Assembly: GCF_000348745.1 (NCBI RefSeq)
Contig: NC_020812.1
Coordinates: 372,001-436,000, forward strand
Length of the DNA stretch: 64,000 nt
Direction of reading: 5' to 3'
Source of the DNA: Micavibrio aeruginosavorus EPB
GTDB taxonomy: Bacteria; Pseudomonadota; Alphaproteobacteria; Micavibrionales; Micavibrionaceae
Part shown: positions 47,807 to 58,215 of the stretch, piece after piece
How the letters are laid out: each line of letters opens with the position of its first letter
Numbering within the stretch: the stretch's first letter is position 1
Translations under genes and position numbers: made by a program
Notes under the pieces: generated by a model
The model's input: the letters and a program-made list of their open reading frames with translations, nothing else
What the model was told of the DNA's origin: nothing
Database searches by the model: none

Positions 47807-48772
47807 ATGGCTCTTGACCTCTCCTTGCTCTGGGACGATTCCATCGACCCGGCGATTGAGCCGCGCCGTATCCTGATTACGCGTGGTGACTTTATCGACC
47901 CGGCGCGCGAAGATCGCAAAGTACCATGGAAAATTTATTATCCCGTTGATGATGCGGGCGAACCTTTGCCCGTGGTGATCTGGTCCCATGGTCTGGGGGG
48001 CAGCCGTGATGGCGCCGGTTTTATCAGCCGTTTCGTATCGTCGCATGGGTATGTCGTTGTGCACGTCCAGCACAAGGGAACGGATTCGTCGCTGTGGGAG
48101 GGGCAACCCGGCCACCCATGGGATGCCATTCGCCGCGCGACCATCAGCCGCGAAACCGTTCTGAACCGTTTTCGTGATGTTCCGTTTGTGTTGGATCAGC
48201 TCGTGCTCTGGGCCAAGGATAATCCCGAGATTGGCGCACGCATGGATTTTTCGCGCATCGGTATGTCGGGCCATTCGTTTGGGGCCAGCACGACGCAGAT
48301 GATGGCGGGGCAAAAATTGGGCCCCGATGCGGATCATTTATACAGCATGGCCGAACCACGCTTTACCGCCGGCATTTTATACAGCCCGGTCCCCAGCCCG
48401 GTACAGACCGATCATCGGGCGGAGATTTACAAAGATATCTCCATTCCCCTGTTGATGATGACGGGGACGGCCGATGAAAGCCCGATCGAGGGATTTGGGT
48501 ATGATCGTCGTATGGAGGTTTTTGAACTCTCCGGCGGACCGGATCAGAATTTGTTGATGCTCAACGGCGGCGACCACATGGTTTATAATGGCAGCCGCGG
48601 CCAGTTGGGTGATAACCCGTTGCGCGAACCCCATGAAACCATCATCAAGGTGGCCAGTCTGGCGTGGTGGGATGCATATCTAAAAGGGGACCGCACCGCG
48701 CATGATTGGGTGGTTGGCGGCGGGCTGGCGCGCTGGATGGATGATCTGGGGACGCTGACCCACAGGGCTTGA
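47807..48772 (+). CDS. Alpha/beta hydrolase, PAF-acetylhydrolase-like
   Basis: A 321-residue serine hydrolase. The oxyanion-side WSHGLGGSRDG lies near residue 64, the nucleophile elbow GHSFGAS near 160, then an Asp in the TGTADESP region and a late His in GGDHMVYNG. The layout resembles predicted dienelactone-hydrolase or platelet-activating-factor acetylhydrolase-like proteins. No signal peptide is present. The start is 12 bases after sspB, so the two are probably co-transcribed. Confidence 0.87.
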   Translation: MALDLSLLWDDSIDPAIEPRRILITRGDFIDPAREDRKVPWKIYYPVDDAGEPLPVVIWSHGLGGSRDGAGFISRFVSSHGYVVVHVQHKGTDSSLWEGQPGHPWDAIRRATISRETVLNRFRDVPFVLDQLVLWAKDNPEIGARMDFSRIGMSGHSFGASTTQMMAGQKLGPDADHLYSMAEPRFTAGILYSPVPSPVQTDHRAEIYKDISIPLLMMTGTADESPIEGFGYDRRMEVFELSGGPDQNLLMLNGGDHMVYNGSRGQLGDNPLREPHETIIKVASLAWWDAYLKGDRTAHDWVVGGGLARWMDDLGTLTHRA

Positions 48773-48896
48773 ACATATCCGCCCGCTCTTCCCTTGGATT
48801 TTGCCACGAAATCGGCGGATTCTGCCATGATTTCACCCCATATTTCCGCTATCCTTTTCTGACTGAAAAAACGATTCGGCGTTATGGAAGGTTTTT

Positions 48897-50077
48897 GTGA
48901 GCGTAAACGGCCCCAAAAGACGACGATTTAAATTTGTTCTGATCACGCTGCTGGTTCTGGTGGCTGTCGGGGCTGGGGCATGGTTCGCATGGAAAGCCCC
49001 TGCCAGCAAAAATCCCGCCGCCACCATGATGACGGTGAAGGTGCAAACCACCACGGTTGATGATGTTGTCACCGCGCAAGGCAAATTGGAGCCGCGCGAT
49101 TACGTTGATGTCGGCGCGCAGGTGTCCGGCCAGTTGGAAAAAATCCATTTCGAATTGGGCGATGTTGTAAAGGCGGGCGATCTGCTGGCCGAAATTGATC
49201 CTGAAGTGTACGAAACGCGTGTCGAGGCGGATCAGGCCCGCCTGAAAACACTCGCGGCCCAGCGTCTGGAACAGGAAGCCAGCGTTTTACAGGCGCAACA
49301 AAAATTTGACCGCAATAAAAAACTGGTGAAGGCCAAAGCTGTCAGCCAGGAAAATTTTCAGGACGCTGAAACGGCCCTGACCATCGCACAGGCGCAATTG
49401 GCGGCATTGGATGCACAAATTGCCGAAGCCCAATCCACGTTGGAGGGGGACCAGGCCAATCTGGGTTACACCAAAATTTATGCCCCGATGGATGGTACTG
49501 TCGTCGTGCAAAGCGTGCAGGAAGGCCAAACCCTGAACGCCAGCCAGCAGGCCCCGACTTTGGTGCAACTGGCCAATCTGGACACCATGACGGTGCGGGC
49601 ACAGGTGGCCGAGGCGGATATTATGCGCCTGAAGGCGGACATGCCGGTTTCTTTTACCACGCTGGGGTCACAGGGACGGACATGGACCGGCACCGTGCGC
49701 CAGATTTTGCCAAGCCCCGAAACCATCAATGATGTCGTTCTGTACAACGTGCTGGTCGATGTTGATAACAAGGATCGCCAGTTGATGACGGGGATGAGCA
49801 CGCAAATGTTCTTCGAAATCAACAAGGCCGAAAACGTTCTGGCCTTGCCCGTATCGGCCTTGGGCAAGCGGGTCCAGGATCAGGATGGTGATGGTACGCT
49901 GGCCTATTCCGTGCGCGTGGTGCAGGGGCGCAAGATTGAAGACCGCGTTGTACAGATCGGATTGATGAACCGTACGATGGCCGAGGTGAAATCAGGCTTG
50001 TCCGCCGGGGATGAGGTGGCGTTGCCGTTGGCCGTCACATCGTCATCGTCCGGTGGGTTCCGTGGCGGGCCGCGCCT

Positions 50078-50081
<4 letters not shown>
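48897..50081 (+). CDS. macA: MacA-like periplasmic adaptor (HlyD family)
   Basis: A 394-residue membrane-fusion protein with one N-terminal helix (~11-30). The lipoyl half-motifs are [28 protein letters not shown] and its partner near ~200. A coiled-coil hairpin lies between them ([23 protein letters not shown]), followed by a beta-barrel domain. The start is GTG with GGAAGG upstream. It overlaps macB by four bases. With MacB and the outer-membrane factor it forms a tripartite ABC exporter. Confidence 0.94.
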
Positions 50082-52012
<1,931 letters not shown>

Positions 52013-52016
52013 GAGG

Positions 52017-53390
52017 ATGAAACGTTTTTTATTGGTCTCTGTTGCCGCTCTGGCCCTGTCGTCCTGTTCGCTGACGCCCGATTATACGCGCCCCGATGTG
52101 GGCACGCCCGCGGCCTGGCATATTGATGCCAAAACCGGTGTGAATGTAACGGCGGATTGGTGGGGAAATTTTAATTCAACCGAACTGAACGCGCTGATTA
52201 TTCGGGCGCTGGAAAACAACAACGATTTGCGTGCGGGCATTCACCGCATTGAACAGGCTCGCGCCAGCCTGAAAATCGCCGGGGCGGATATGTACCCGTC
52301 GATGGATGGATCGGGCAATGTGTCATGGTCCCGCAACAACCCGACCAGCGGGAAAACCACGTCCGAAAATTCTGGCCGCGCCGGGGTTGGTGTGGCGTAT
52401 GAGGTGGATTTGTTCGGCGCCAATCAGGCGGCGGTCGATGCCGCAACCGCGAATGTCGAGGGGGCTGTGGCCGACCGGCAGGCGCTGGCCCTGACCGTGA
52501 TGGGGGATGTGGCAACCACCTATTTCACCATCCTGAATTTGAACGAACGGATTGATATTGCCGAAAGCAATTTGAAAATTTCCCGCGAAGTCCTGCGCAT
52601 CGTGCAGGCGCGTGAGGATGCCGGGTCTGTGTCCGGGTTGGAAGTGGCGCAACAAAAAACGATCGTCGCCAACACCGAAGCCGGATTGGCCAGCATCCGC
52701 GAACAGCGCGTGAATGCGTATAACGCACTGGCCGTTTTGTTGGGACAGCCACCGCAAACAGTGGCGGTGCAGGCAAAGGATCTGTCGGGTGTAACCTTGC
52801 CCGCTATCGCGGCGGGGCAACCCTCGGACTTGTTGATCCGTCGTCCGGATATTTACAGCGCCGAAATGGAGTTGATCGCGGCCAATGCCAATATCGGCGC
52901 GGCCCGCGCGGCGTTTTATCCGTCACTCAATCTGGGGCTGGATTGGAGCGTGGCGGCCAGCCCGCTGGGCGATCCAACGGCCACCGCCTTGTCGCTGGCC
53001 TCCGCCCTGACCGCGCCGATCTTTCAGGGGAGGCGTTTGGAAGGTGGATTGGAACAGGCGACGGCCCGGCAAATGGAGCTGGCCGAAACCTATCGCAAAA
53101 CCGTTCTGGTCGCGTTCCAGGAGGTGGAGGACGCGCTGGCCGCAATCCGTGCGTCCGGTGAACGGCAAACGGCACTGGATATCGCGGCGACGGAATCACG
53201 CCGCGCGTGGGAATTGTCGGTGAAGCAATATGATGCCGGGCTGATTGACTTTCAGACCCTGCTGGATGCGCAACGCTCGATGCTGTCGGCGGATGATACG
53301 GCGCGTTCGGCGCGGCTGGCGACCTATACGGCGGCCATTACCCTGTTCCGGGCCTTGGGCGGCGGATGGGAATCCGGGGCAATGCGCTGA
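52017..53390 (+). CDS. Outer-membrane efflux factor, NodT/TolC family lipoprotein
   Basis: A 457-residue protein with a lipobox (ALALSSC, lipid on Cys16) followed by SLTPDYTRPDVGTPAAW, the usual start of NodT-type factors. Two TolC repeats span about 50-250 and 260-450, with RRPDIYSAEMELIAANANIGAARAAFYP at the repeat junction. It starts just after macB with AGAGG as the binding site, and completes the tripartite pump. Confidence 0.94.
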   Translation: MKRFLLVSVAALALSSCSLTPDYTRPDVGTPAAWHIDAKTGVNVTADWWGNFNSTELNALIIRALENNNDLRAGIHRIEQARASLKIAGADMYPSMDGSGNVSWSRNNPTSGKTTSENSGRAGVGVAYEVDLFGANQAAVDAATANVEGAVADRQALALTVMGDVATTYFTILNLNERIDIAESNLKISREVLRIVQAREDAGSVSGLEVAQQKTIVANTEAGLASIREQRVNAYNALAVLLGQPPQTVAVQAKDLSGVTLPAIAAGQPSDLLIRRPDIYSAEMELIAANANIGAARAAFYPSLNLGLDWSVAASPLGDPTATALSLASALTAPIFQGRRLEGGLEQATARQMELAETYRKTVLVAFQEVEDALAAIRASGERQTALDIAATESRRAWELSVKQYDAGLIDFQTLLDAQRSMLSADDTARSARLATYTAAITLFRALGGGWESGAMR

Positions 53391-53487
53391 TTTTTCAGGG
53401 TGTTTTTAGTGGAATCCAGGGCTTTTCAAGATTTTGAATTGCCTTGGGTGGGCTTTTTTGTTACTCCTGTGCCGTCTTTTCGAAGAA

Positions 53488-53564
53488 GCGCTCGTAGCTC
53501 AGCTGGATAGAGTATTGGTTTCCGAAACCAAGGGTCGCAGGTTCAAGTCCTGCCGGGCGCGCCA
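53488..53564 (+). tRNA. tRNA-Arg (anticodon CCG)
   Basis: The cloverleaf is complete. Acceptor GCGCTCG pairs with CGGGCGC, anticodon loop TTCCGAA carries CCG, and the T-loop GTTCAAGTCC is followed by discriminator G and an encoded CCA. No repeat of its 3' end was found nearby. Confidence 0.95.
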
Positions 53565-53576
53565 TTTTTCCCATTT

Positions 53577-53963
53577 TTATTCAATCGGACTGCAAATTTC
53601 CACCAGAACACCGTTCAGGTCGCGAACGTATGACACTGTTTGTCCCCATGGTTTCTGATCGGGCTTAGTGATTTCGGTAGCCCCAGAGGCAACAGCGTGC
53701 GCATGTGCCGTGACCACATCCTCTGTAACCAATGCGATCTCGATGCCCGCTGCTTTGTTTGATGGACGATTGAGAGTCGCTTCAATGCCATTGATTGTGT
53801 GCATGTCTTCTGATGCGAAGGCTAGGGCTGTCGCGCCTGTTTCAAGCTCGCCGTATTGGTTACTGTCATGCAAGAAGCGCAATTTCAAGCCAAAAGCAGA
53901 TTCATAAAACGAAATGGCTTTTTGAACATCGGGGACATAAATGATGGTATATCCAAATTTCAT
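53577..53963 (-). CDS. VOC-family (glyoxalase-like) protein
   Basis: A 128-residue protein with the paired beta-alpha-beta-beta-beta modules of the vicinal-oxygen-chelate fold: FGYTIIYVPDVQKAISFYESAFGL at the start and a matching DLNGVLVEICSP at the end, with a Glu that would be a metal ligand. The substrate is unknown. A start four codons earlier (53975) is possible. Its composition is somewhat more AT-rich than its neighbours. It ends 12 bases from tRNA-Arg, on the opposite strand. Confidence 0.88.
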   Translation of the reverse strand: MKFGYTIIYVPDVQKAISFYESAFGLKLRFLHDSNQYGELETGATALAFASEDMHTINGIEATLNRPSNKAAGIEIALVTEDVVTAHAHAVASGATEITKPDQKPWGQTVSYVRDLNGVLVEICSPIE

Positions 53964-53991
53964 GAAAGGCCCCATTCTTATTGATGCGCTA

Positions 53992-55368
53992 TTATGATGA
54001 GTGGTTCAACCCGGCCTTTTTCAATGCGGCCTTTTGGCGTTTTTCCAATGCGGCCACATCGAAATCGGCGATCATTTCGTTGAACAGGCGGTGCCAGTTT
54101 ACTTCTGCTTTCAAATGCAGGAAGACGGAGCCGAGGCCGAGGGCGGCGCGATCCATAAACACGAATTCACGCGGGACGGTGACGCCGCCGAGAGAGCGCA
54201 GGCGTTCATGGACCTCAGTCGCGGTTTCGCGGCCATAGATGCCGTTGGTGACCTCGCCAATCGGGCGGACGCGATCTTCCATCACCGGGCCGTACAGGAA
54301 TTTGGCCCAGATATTCAGCGTCTCAATATGATCTTTGGACAGATTGTTGAAACCCCATGTTTCATAGGCATGCACGGCGCGGGCCGTGTCATCGGTCATC
54401 AATGCGTGATACAGGTCGATAACGCCGCCGATGAATTTAGGCGGGAAGACGCGGACGCACCCAAAATCCATCAGATTGATAGACAGGTCATCGCGCACCG
54501 TGTAATTGCCCAAATGCGGATCGCCATGGATCACGCCGTAATAATACAGTGGCACATACCAGGCCCGGAACATGTTCAGGGCGATTTGATTGCGTGTATC
54601 GGCGTGCGCGTCGACGTAATCCAGAATCTTTTCACCGTCCAGCCATGTGGCGGTGAGCAGGCGGTCCGTCGATAAATCGTCAATGACGCGCGGGACATGA
54701 ACGGCCTTCTCATCATTCAGCATATTGCTGTAGAGTTTGCAGTGGCGGGCCTCCAGCGCGTAATCCATTTCTTCGAACAACCGGGCGGACAGTTCGTCAT
54801 GGATGTATTTCGTTGAAATCGCCTTGTCGTATTTTTCGTACAGCGAGAAAATCAGTTTCAGCTGGTTCAAATCCGCCTGAATCACCGATTGCATGTCGGG
54901 GTATTGCAGTTTGCAGGCCACGCGTGTGCCGTCATGTAAAACGGCGCGGTGGACCTGCCCCAGCGAAGCTGCGGCGGCGGCGTCATGTTCGAAGGATTTA
55001 AAGCGGCTTTCCCAATCCGCGCCCAGTTCCGTTTTCATCCGGCGGCGCACGAACGGCCAGCCCATGGGGGGCGCGTTGGATTGCAACTGGCGCAGGGCGT
55101 TGGCATATTCGGGGGGCAGGGCTTCGGGAATGGTGGCCAGAATTTGCCCGACCTTCATCAACGGGCCCTTCAGCCCACCCAGAGCCAGCAACAATTCTTC
55201 GGCGTGTTTTTCGCGCTCGATCTTGAGGCCGAGATAACGCTCGCCCGCAACTTTGGCGGCCAGTCCGGCCACGGCGCCGGAGACTTTGGCGTATCGTGCG
55301 GCGCGGCTCGCGATCTTGCTGCCGCCGTCATTGGATTTTTTCGATTTGTTTTTCGGATCCTGTGCCAT
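53992..55368 (-). CDS. UbiB/ABC1 family atypical kinase
   Basis: A 458-residue protein of the UbiB/COQ8 family, needed for ubiquinone production in many bacteria. The hallmark KxGQ motif is at 72-75 (MKVGQILATIPEALPPEYANALRQLQ). The altered P-loop AAAASLGQVHRA, the invariant Lys in VACKLQYP, HGDPHLGNY and the DFG-like LMDFGCV are also present. It is divergent from a COQ9 gene, which supports a ubiquinone role. Confidence 0.92.
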   Translation of the reverse strand: MAQDPKNKSKKSNDGGSKIASRAARYAKVSGAVAGLAAKVAGERYLGLKIEREKHAEELLLALGGLKGPLMKVGQILATIPEALPPEYANALRQLQSNAPPMGWPFVRRRMKTELGADWESRFKSFEHDAAAAASLGQVHRAVLHDGTRVACKLQYPDMQSVIQADLNQLKLIFSLYEKYDKAISTKYIHDELSARLFEEMDYALEARHCKLYSNMLNDEKAVHVPRVIDDLSTDRLLTATWLDGEKILDYVDAHADTRNQIALNMFRAWYVPLYYYGVIHGDPHLGNYTVRDDLSINLMDFGCVRVFPPKFIGGVIDLYHALMTDDTARAVHAYETWGFNNLSKDHIETLNIWAKFLYGPVMEDRVRPIGEVTNGIYGRETATEVHERLRSLGGVTVPREFVFMDRAALGLGSVFLHLKAEVNWHRLFNEMIADFDVAALEKRQKAALKKAGLNHSS

Positions 55369-55509
55369 GGGTGCAATGTGGCGGGACTGGCAAAAAAGTC
55401 CAGCCCTATTTCCGGTTTATATCCATAATTTCACTGATTTATGGCTTGAAAAGCGCGCGGGGGCACGCCACTCTAACTCTCTGAAATATATAAATGGACC
55501 GCTTTTCCC

Positions 55510-56142
55510 ATGACCCGCCAGATTGATACGCACCGCGACCATATTCTGCTCACCGGACTGCCCGATGTGGTGTTTGACGGCTGGGCGGTGTCCACGTTTG
55601 AAACGGCGCTGAAAAACGCGGGCGAAGACCCGGCGTTGGTGCGGGCCGTGTTCCCGGGTGGCGTGGCGGATATCGTGGCCCATTTTTCCGATTGGGCCGA
55701 TGCGTCGATGATTGATGCGCTGGCGGACATCGCGCCGGAGGATCTGCGCGTGCGTGACCGCATCCGCGCGGCCCTGCTGGCCCGGTTTAACGGTCTGGCC
55801 CCGTGGAAGGAACAGGTGCGCATGGCGTCGACCTGGTGGGCGGTGCCGGGACGGCAGACGATGGCGGCGAAATGTGTCTGGCGCACGGCGGACTGCATCT
55901 GGGATTGGGCCGGGGATATTGCAACCGATTATAACCGCTATACCAAACGGGCCTTGTTGTGCGGTGTTCTGACATCGGCAACGGTGGCATGGCTGAATCA
56001 TTCCGGCGATGATGACGCGGCGCTGGAAGAGTTTATTGATCGTCGCATTGATCGTATTATGACGCTGGGCAAAATGATGGGCCGCATCATGCCCGGGAAA
56101 AAAGACAATAATAAAAGATCCGGGAAGGGACATTCGGCATGA
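55510..56142 (+). CDS. COQ9 family ubiquinone biosynthesis protein
   Basis: A 210-residue protein with the TetR-like COQ9 fold. The helix region is GWAVSTFETALKNAGEDPALVRAVFPGG, and the lipid-binding C-terminal domain contains TWWAVPGRQTMAAKCVWRTADCIWDWAGD. In mitochondria COQ9 presents intermediates to COQ7; alphaproteobacterial members are thought to act similarly. The stop overlaps the start of the DotI-like gene (ATGA). Confidence 0.93.
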   Translation: MTRQIDTHRDHILLTGLPDVVFDGWAVSTFETALKNAGEDPALVRAVFPGGVADIVAHFSDWADASMIDALADIAPEDLRVRDRIRAALLARFNGLAPWKEQVRMASTWWAVPGRQTMAAKCVWRTADCIWDWAGDIATDYNRYTKRALLCGVLTSATVAWLNHSGDDDAALEEFIDRRIDRIMTLGKMMGRIMPGKKDNNKRSGKGHSA

Positions 56143-56921
56143 ATAAGAAATCCATGCATATCGCTGTATTATCCGCTGCCATGGCTGGAATGCTGATGGG
56201 TATGCCGTTGACGTATGCCAGCAACACCCTGCCACCGGGGGCGCAGCCCGTTGCGGAGAAGGCAGGATTTTTTGAATCCATAGGCGCGAAAATCAAAGCG
56301 ATGTTCCCGCAATATTTTCAGGATCGTGACACCAGCGCCGCTCCTGCTGAAACACTGCGTGCGCCGTTTGCCGACCCCAGCTTGCCGCCTGTGGCACCGA
56401 CACCGCTGATGCAATTTGGCATCGGTGTCAGCGAGCTGGACAAAACGGTCGGGAAAAATCTGGATGTTCCGCATCGGAATCAGGACGAGCTGGCCAAATG
56501 GCTGGACCGGGCCGTGGCCGAAACCATGTCGTTCAGCCCGGCATCCTATCCGGACCATATCAAGCATCTGGCGACGGGCTTTACGCCCGAAGGGTTGGCG
56601 CAGTTTCAGGCGTGGGTCCAAAATGCCAATTTGATTCAGGCCATGGAAACCGGCCATCTGCAGATGAATGGCTTTGTGCAGGAAGCGCCGTTTCTGTTGA
56701 ACGAAGGTGTGGTGAATGGGCGGTATCGCTGGTTGTTTGAAATCCCGGTGATGATCAGCTTTTTCGACAAGGACGTAAAGTTCATGAAAAGCTCAACCCA
56801 GATCAAGGAAACACGCCGCTTGCTGGTGCGCCTGCAAATCGGCCGTGTGGCCATCGGCGGCCTTGAAAATGGTGTTTTAATCGAAACATGGGAAGTCTAC
56901 GCCAATACGCGTAAAAACTGA
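56139..56921 (+). CDS. DotI/IcmL-like periplasmic protein
   Basis: A 260-residue protein. In place of the membrane anchor of Legionella DotI it has a cleavable-looking signal peptide (~1-29, PLTYA-SNT). A Pro-rich linker follows. The IcmL-type domain covers ~130-255: NGFVQEAPFLLNEGVVNGRYRWLFEIPVM, then QIGRV and LIETWEVY. DotI forms a periplasmic ring in type IVB systems. The only other Dot/Icm-like genes seen are 30 kb away (21.4-26.7 kb). It overlaps the COQ9 gene and may share its transcript. Confidence 0.85.
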   Translation: MNKKSMHIAVLSAAMAGMLMGMPLTYASNTLPPGAQPVAEKAGFFESIGAKIKAMFPQYFQDRDTSAAPAETLRAPFADPSLPPVAPTPLMQFGIGVSELDKTVGKNLDVPHRNQDELAKWLDRAVAETMSFSPASYPDHIKHLATGFTPEGLAQFQAWVQNANLIQAMETGHLQMNGFVQEAPFLLNEGVVNGRYRWLFEIPVMISFFDKDVKFMKSSTQIKETRRLLVRLQIGRVAIGGLENGVLIETWEVYANTRKN

Positions 56922-56928
56922 TCAGACG

Positions 56929-57747
56929 ATGCGTTCATTATTACAGGCGGGCGATCCGCCGCCCTTTGAAATTCTCAATCCTGATGGGCGCAGCGACTGC
57001 ATCCTGATCTGCGAACATGCTGGAAACGTCGTGCCTGCGGCCTTGGGGCGCATGGGGCTGGATGATGATGATTTTGGTCGTCATTACGCCGTTGATATTG
57101 GCGCGCGCGGTGTGACGGACCATCTGTCCCGCCTGCTGGATGCGCCTGCGATTGTGGCGAATTATTCCCGTCTTGTGGTGGATATCAACCGCACGCTCGA
57201 CCACGAAACAACATTCCCGACCACGGGCGAGGGTAAACCCATTCCCGGCAATGTGGGTTTGAGCGACGCGGACAAGGCACAACGGATCGACGAAATTTAT
57301 AAACCCTTCGATCAAGCGGTGCGCGATGTCATCGAATCCGTTCTGGATCATGGCGGGCGCCCGATGTTGTTGGCGGTGCACAGCTATACCCCCGTTTTTT
57401 TCGGCACGCCGCGGCCATGGGAATGCGCCGTGTTATGGCGGGAGGATTGGCCCATGTCCCGGGCCATGATCGGCCATTTGCGGGCCCTTGGCTTGAATGT
57501 CGGGGATAACGAACCCTATGACAGCCGGAAACAATGTTTTGGCACGCTGGACCGCCATGCCGGGGGGCATGGTGACGGGGTGGATGGGCAGTTTTTGTGG
57601 CCCCATGCCCTGGTCGAAATTCGTAACAACCTGATCCAGAACGATAAAGACCAGCAATCCTGGGCCGAAATTCTGGCCGGGGTGGTGCATAAAATTATGG
57701 CGGATGAATCGAATCGCGGCCTTCCGCCCGACACCCCCTTGGGCTAA
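56929..57747 (+). CDS. N-formylglutamate amidohydrolase-like protein
   Basis: A 272-residue member of the FGase family, zinc hydrolases that release formate and glutamate late in histidine breakdown. LICEHAGNVVPAALG, then SRLVVDINRTLD, LLAVHSYTPVFF and LVEIRNNLI are recognisable. No hut genes are present, and several proteobacterial paralogues of this family have other substrates. It lies seven bases after the DotI-like gene, so it may be the last gene of the COQ9 transcript. Confidence 0.88.
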   Translation: MRSLLQAGDPPPFEILNPDGRSDCILICEHAGNVVPAALGRMGLDDDDFGRHYAVDIGARGVTDHLSRLLDAPAIVANYSRLVVDINRTLDHETTFPTTGEGKPIPGNVGLSDADKAQRIDEIYKPFDQAVRDVIESVLDHGGRPMLLAVHSYTPVFFGTPRPWECAVLWREDWPMSRAMIGHLRALGLNVGDNEPYDSRKQCFGTLDRHAGGHGDGVDGQFLWPHALVEIRNNLIQNDKDQQSWAEILAGVVHKIMADESNRGLPPDTPLG

Positions 57748-57785
57748 GATCGCCCTCGTTAACCACCATCTGTGACCGCAGACGA

Positions 57786-57806
57786 CCCGTTTTATGCAAA
57801 CGGGCT
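57786..57806 (+). other. Stem-loop upstream of gapR
   Basis: CCCGTTT and AAACGGG close a short loop in the 96-bp gap between the amidohydrolase-like gene and gapR. There is no T-run, so its terminator role is uncertain. Confidence 0.4.
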
Positions 57807-57843
57807 CTGGTCCATGTATTTGTCTTTGTAACGGGATTTGAAA

Positions 57844-58131
57844 ATGGCAGAAGCACAATTGAAAAGCGTTGGGTCCGATGATGGCACGCGCGAAGTGGAC
57901 GGCGTAACGGGCAAGCGCCTGAAGGCGTTTATCGAGCGTCTGGAGCGTCTGGAAGAAGAGAAAACCGCGCTGGCCGAAGATATCAAGGACGTATACGCAG
58001 AATCCAAAGCCGTTGGCTTTGACACCAAAACCATTCGCAAAATTATCCGTATGCGCAAAGTGGCGTTGGATAAACGCCGCGAAGAGGAAATGCTGCTGGA
58101 AACATACAAAGCCGCGCTCGGTATGGAATAA
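57844..58131 (+). CDS. gapR: GapR (DUF2312) nucleoid-associated protein
   Basis: A 95-residue helical protein. The conserved GKRLKAFIERLERLEEEKTALAEDIKDVYAESKAVGFDTK and KIIRMRKVALDKRREEE blocks define DUF2312. In Caulobacter GapR clamps overtwisted DNA ahead of polymerases and assists gyrase. ATG at 57844 is preferred over an in-frame TTG two codons upstream. A terminator follows. Confidence 0.96.
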   Translation: MAEAQLKSVGSDDGTREVDGVTGKRLKAFIERLERLEEEKTALAEDIKDVYAESKAVGFDTKTIRKIIRMRKVALDKRREEEMLLETYKAALGME

Positions 58132-58172
58132 TTGCCGTCTTTGCATTCAGTGTAAAAAGCGACACAATAAAG

Positions 58173-58200
58173 GCCGGGGTTCTTCCCCGGCTTTTTCTTT
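58173..58200 (+). terminator. gapR terminator
   Basis: GCCGGGG, a TTCTT loop and CCCCGGC are followed by TTTTTCTTT. Confidence 0.9.
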
Positions 58201-58215
58201 TTCGACGGGTTTTTC

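Noticed and set aside
53488-53975. Possible insertion at tRNA-Arg carrying the VOC-family gene
   Set aside because: The gene is slightly AT-richer, but no repeat of the tRNA 3' end was found downstream, so integration is not supported.
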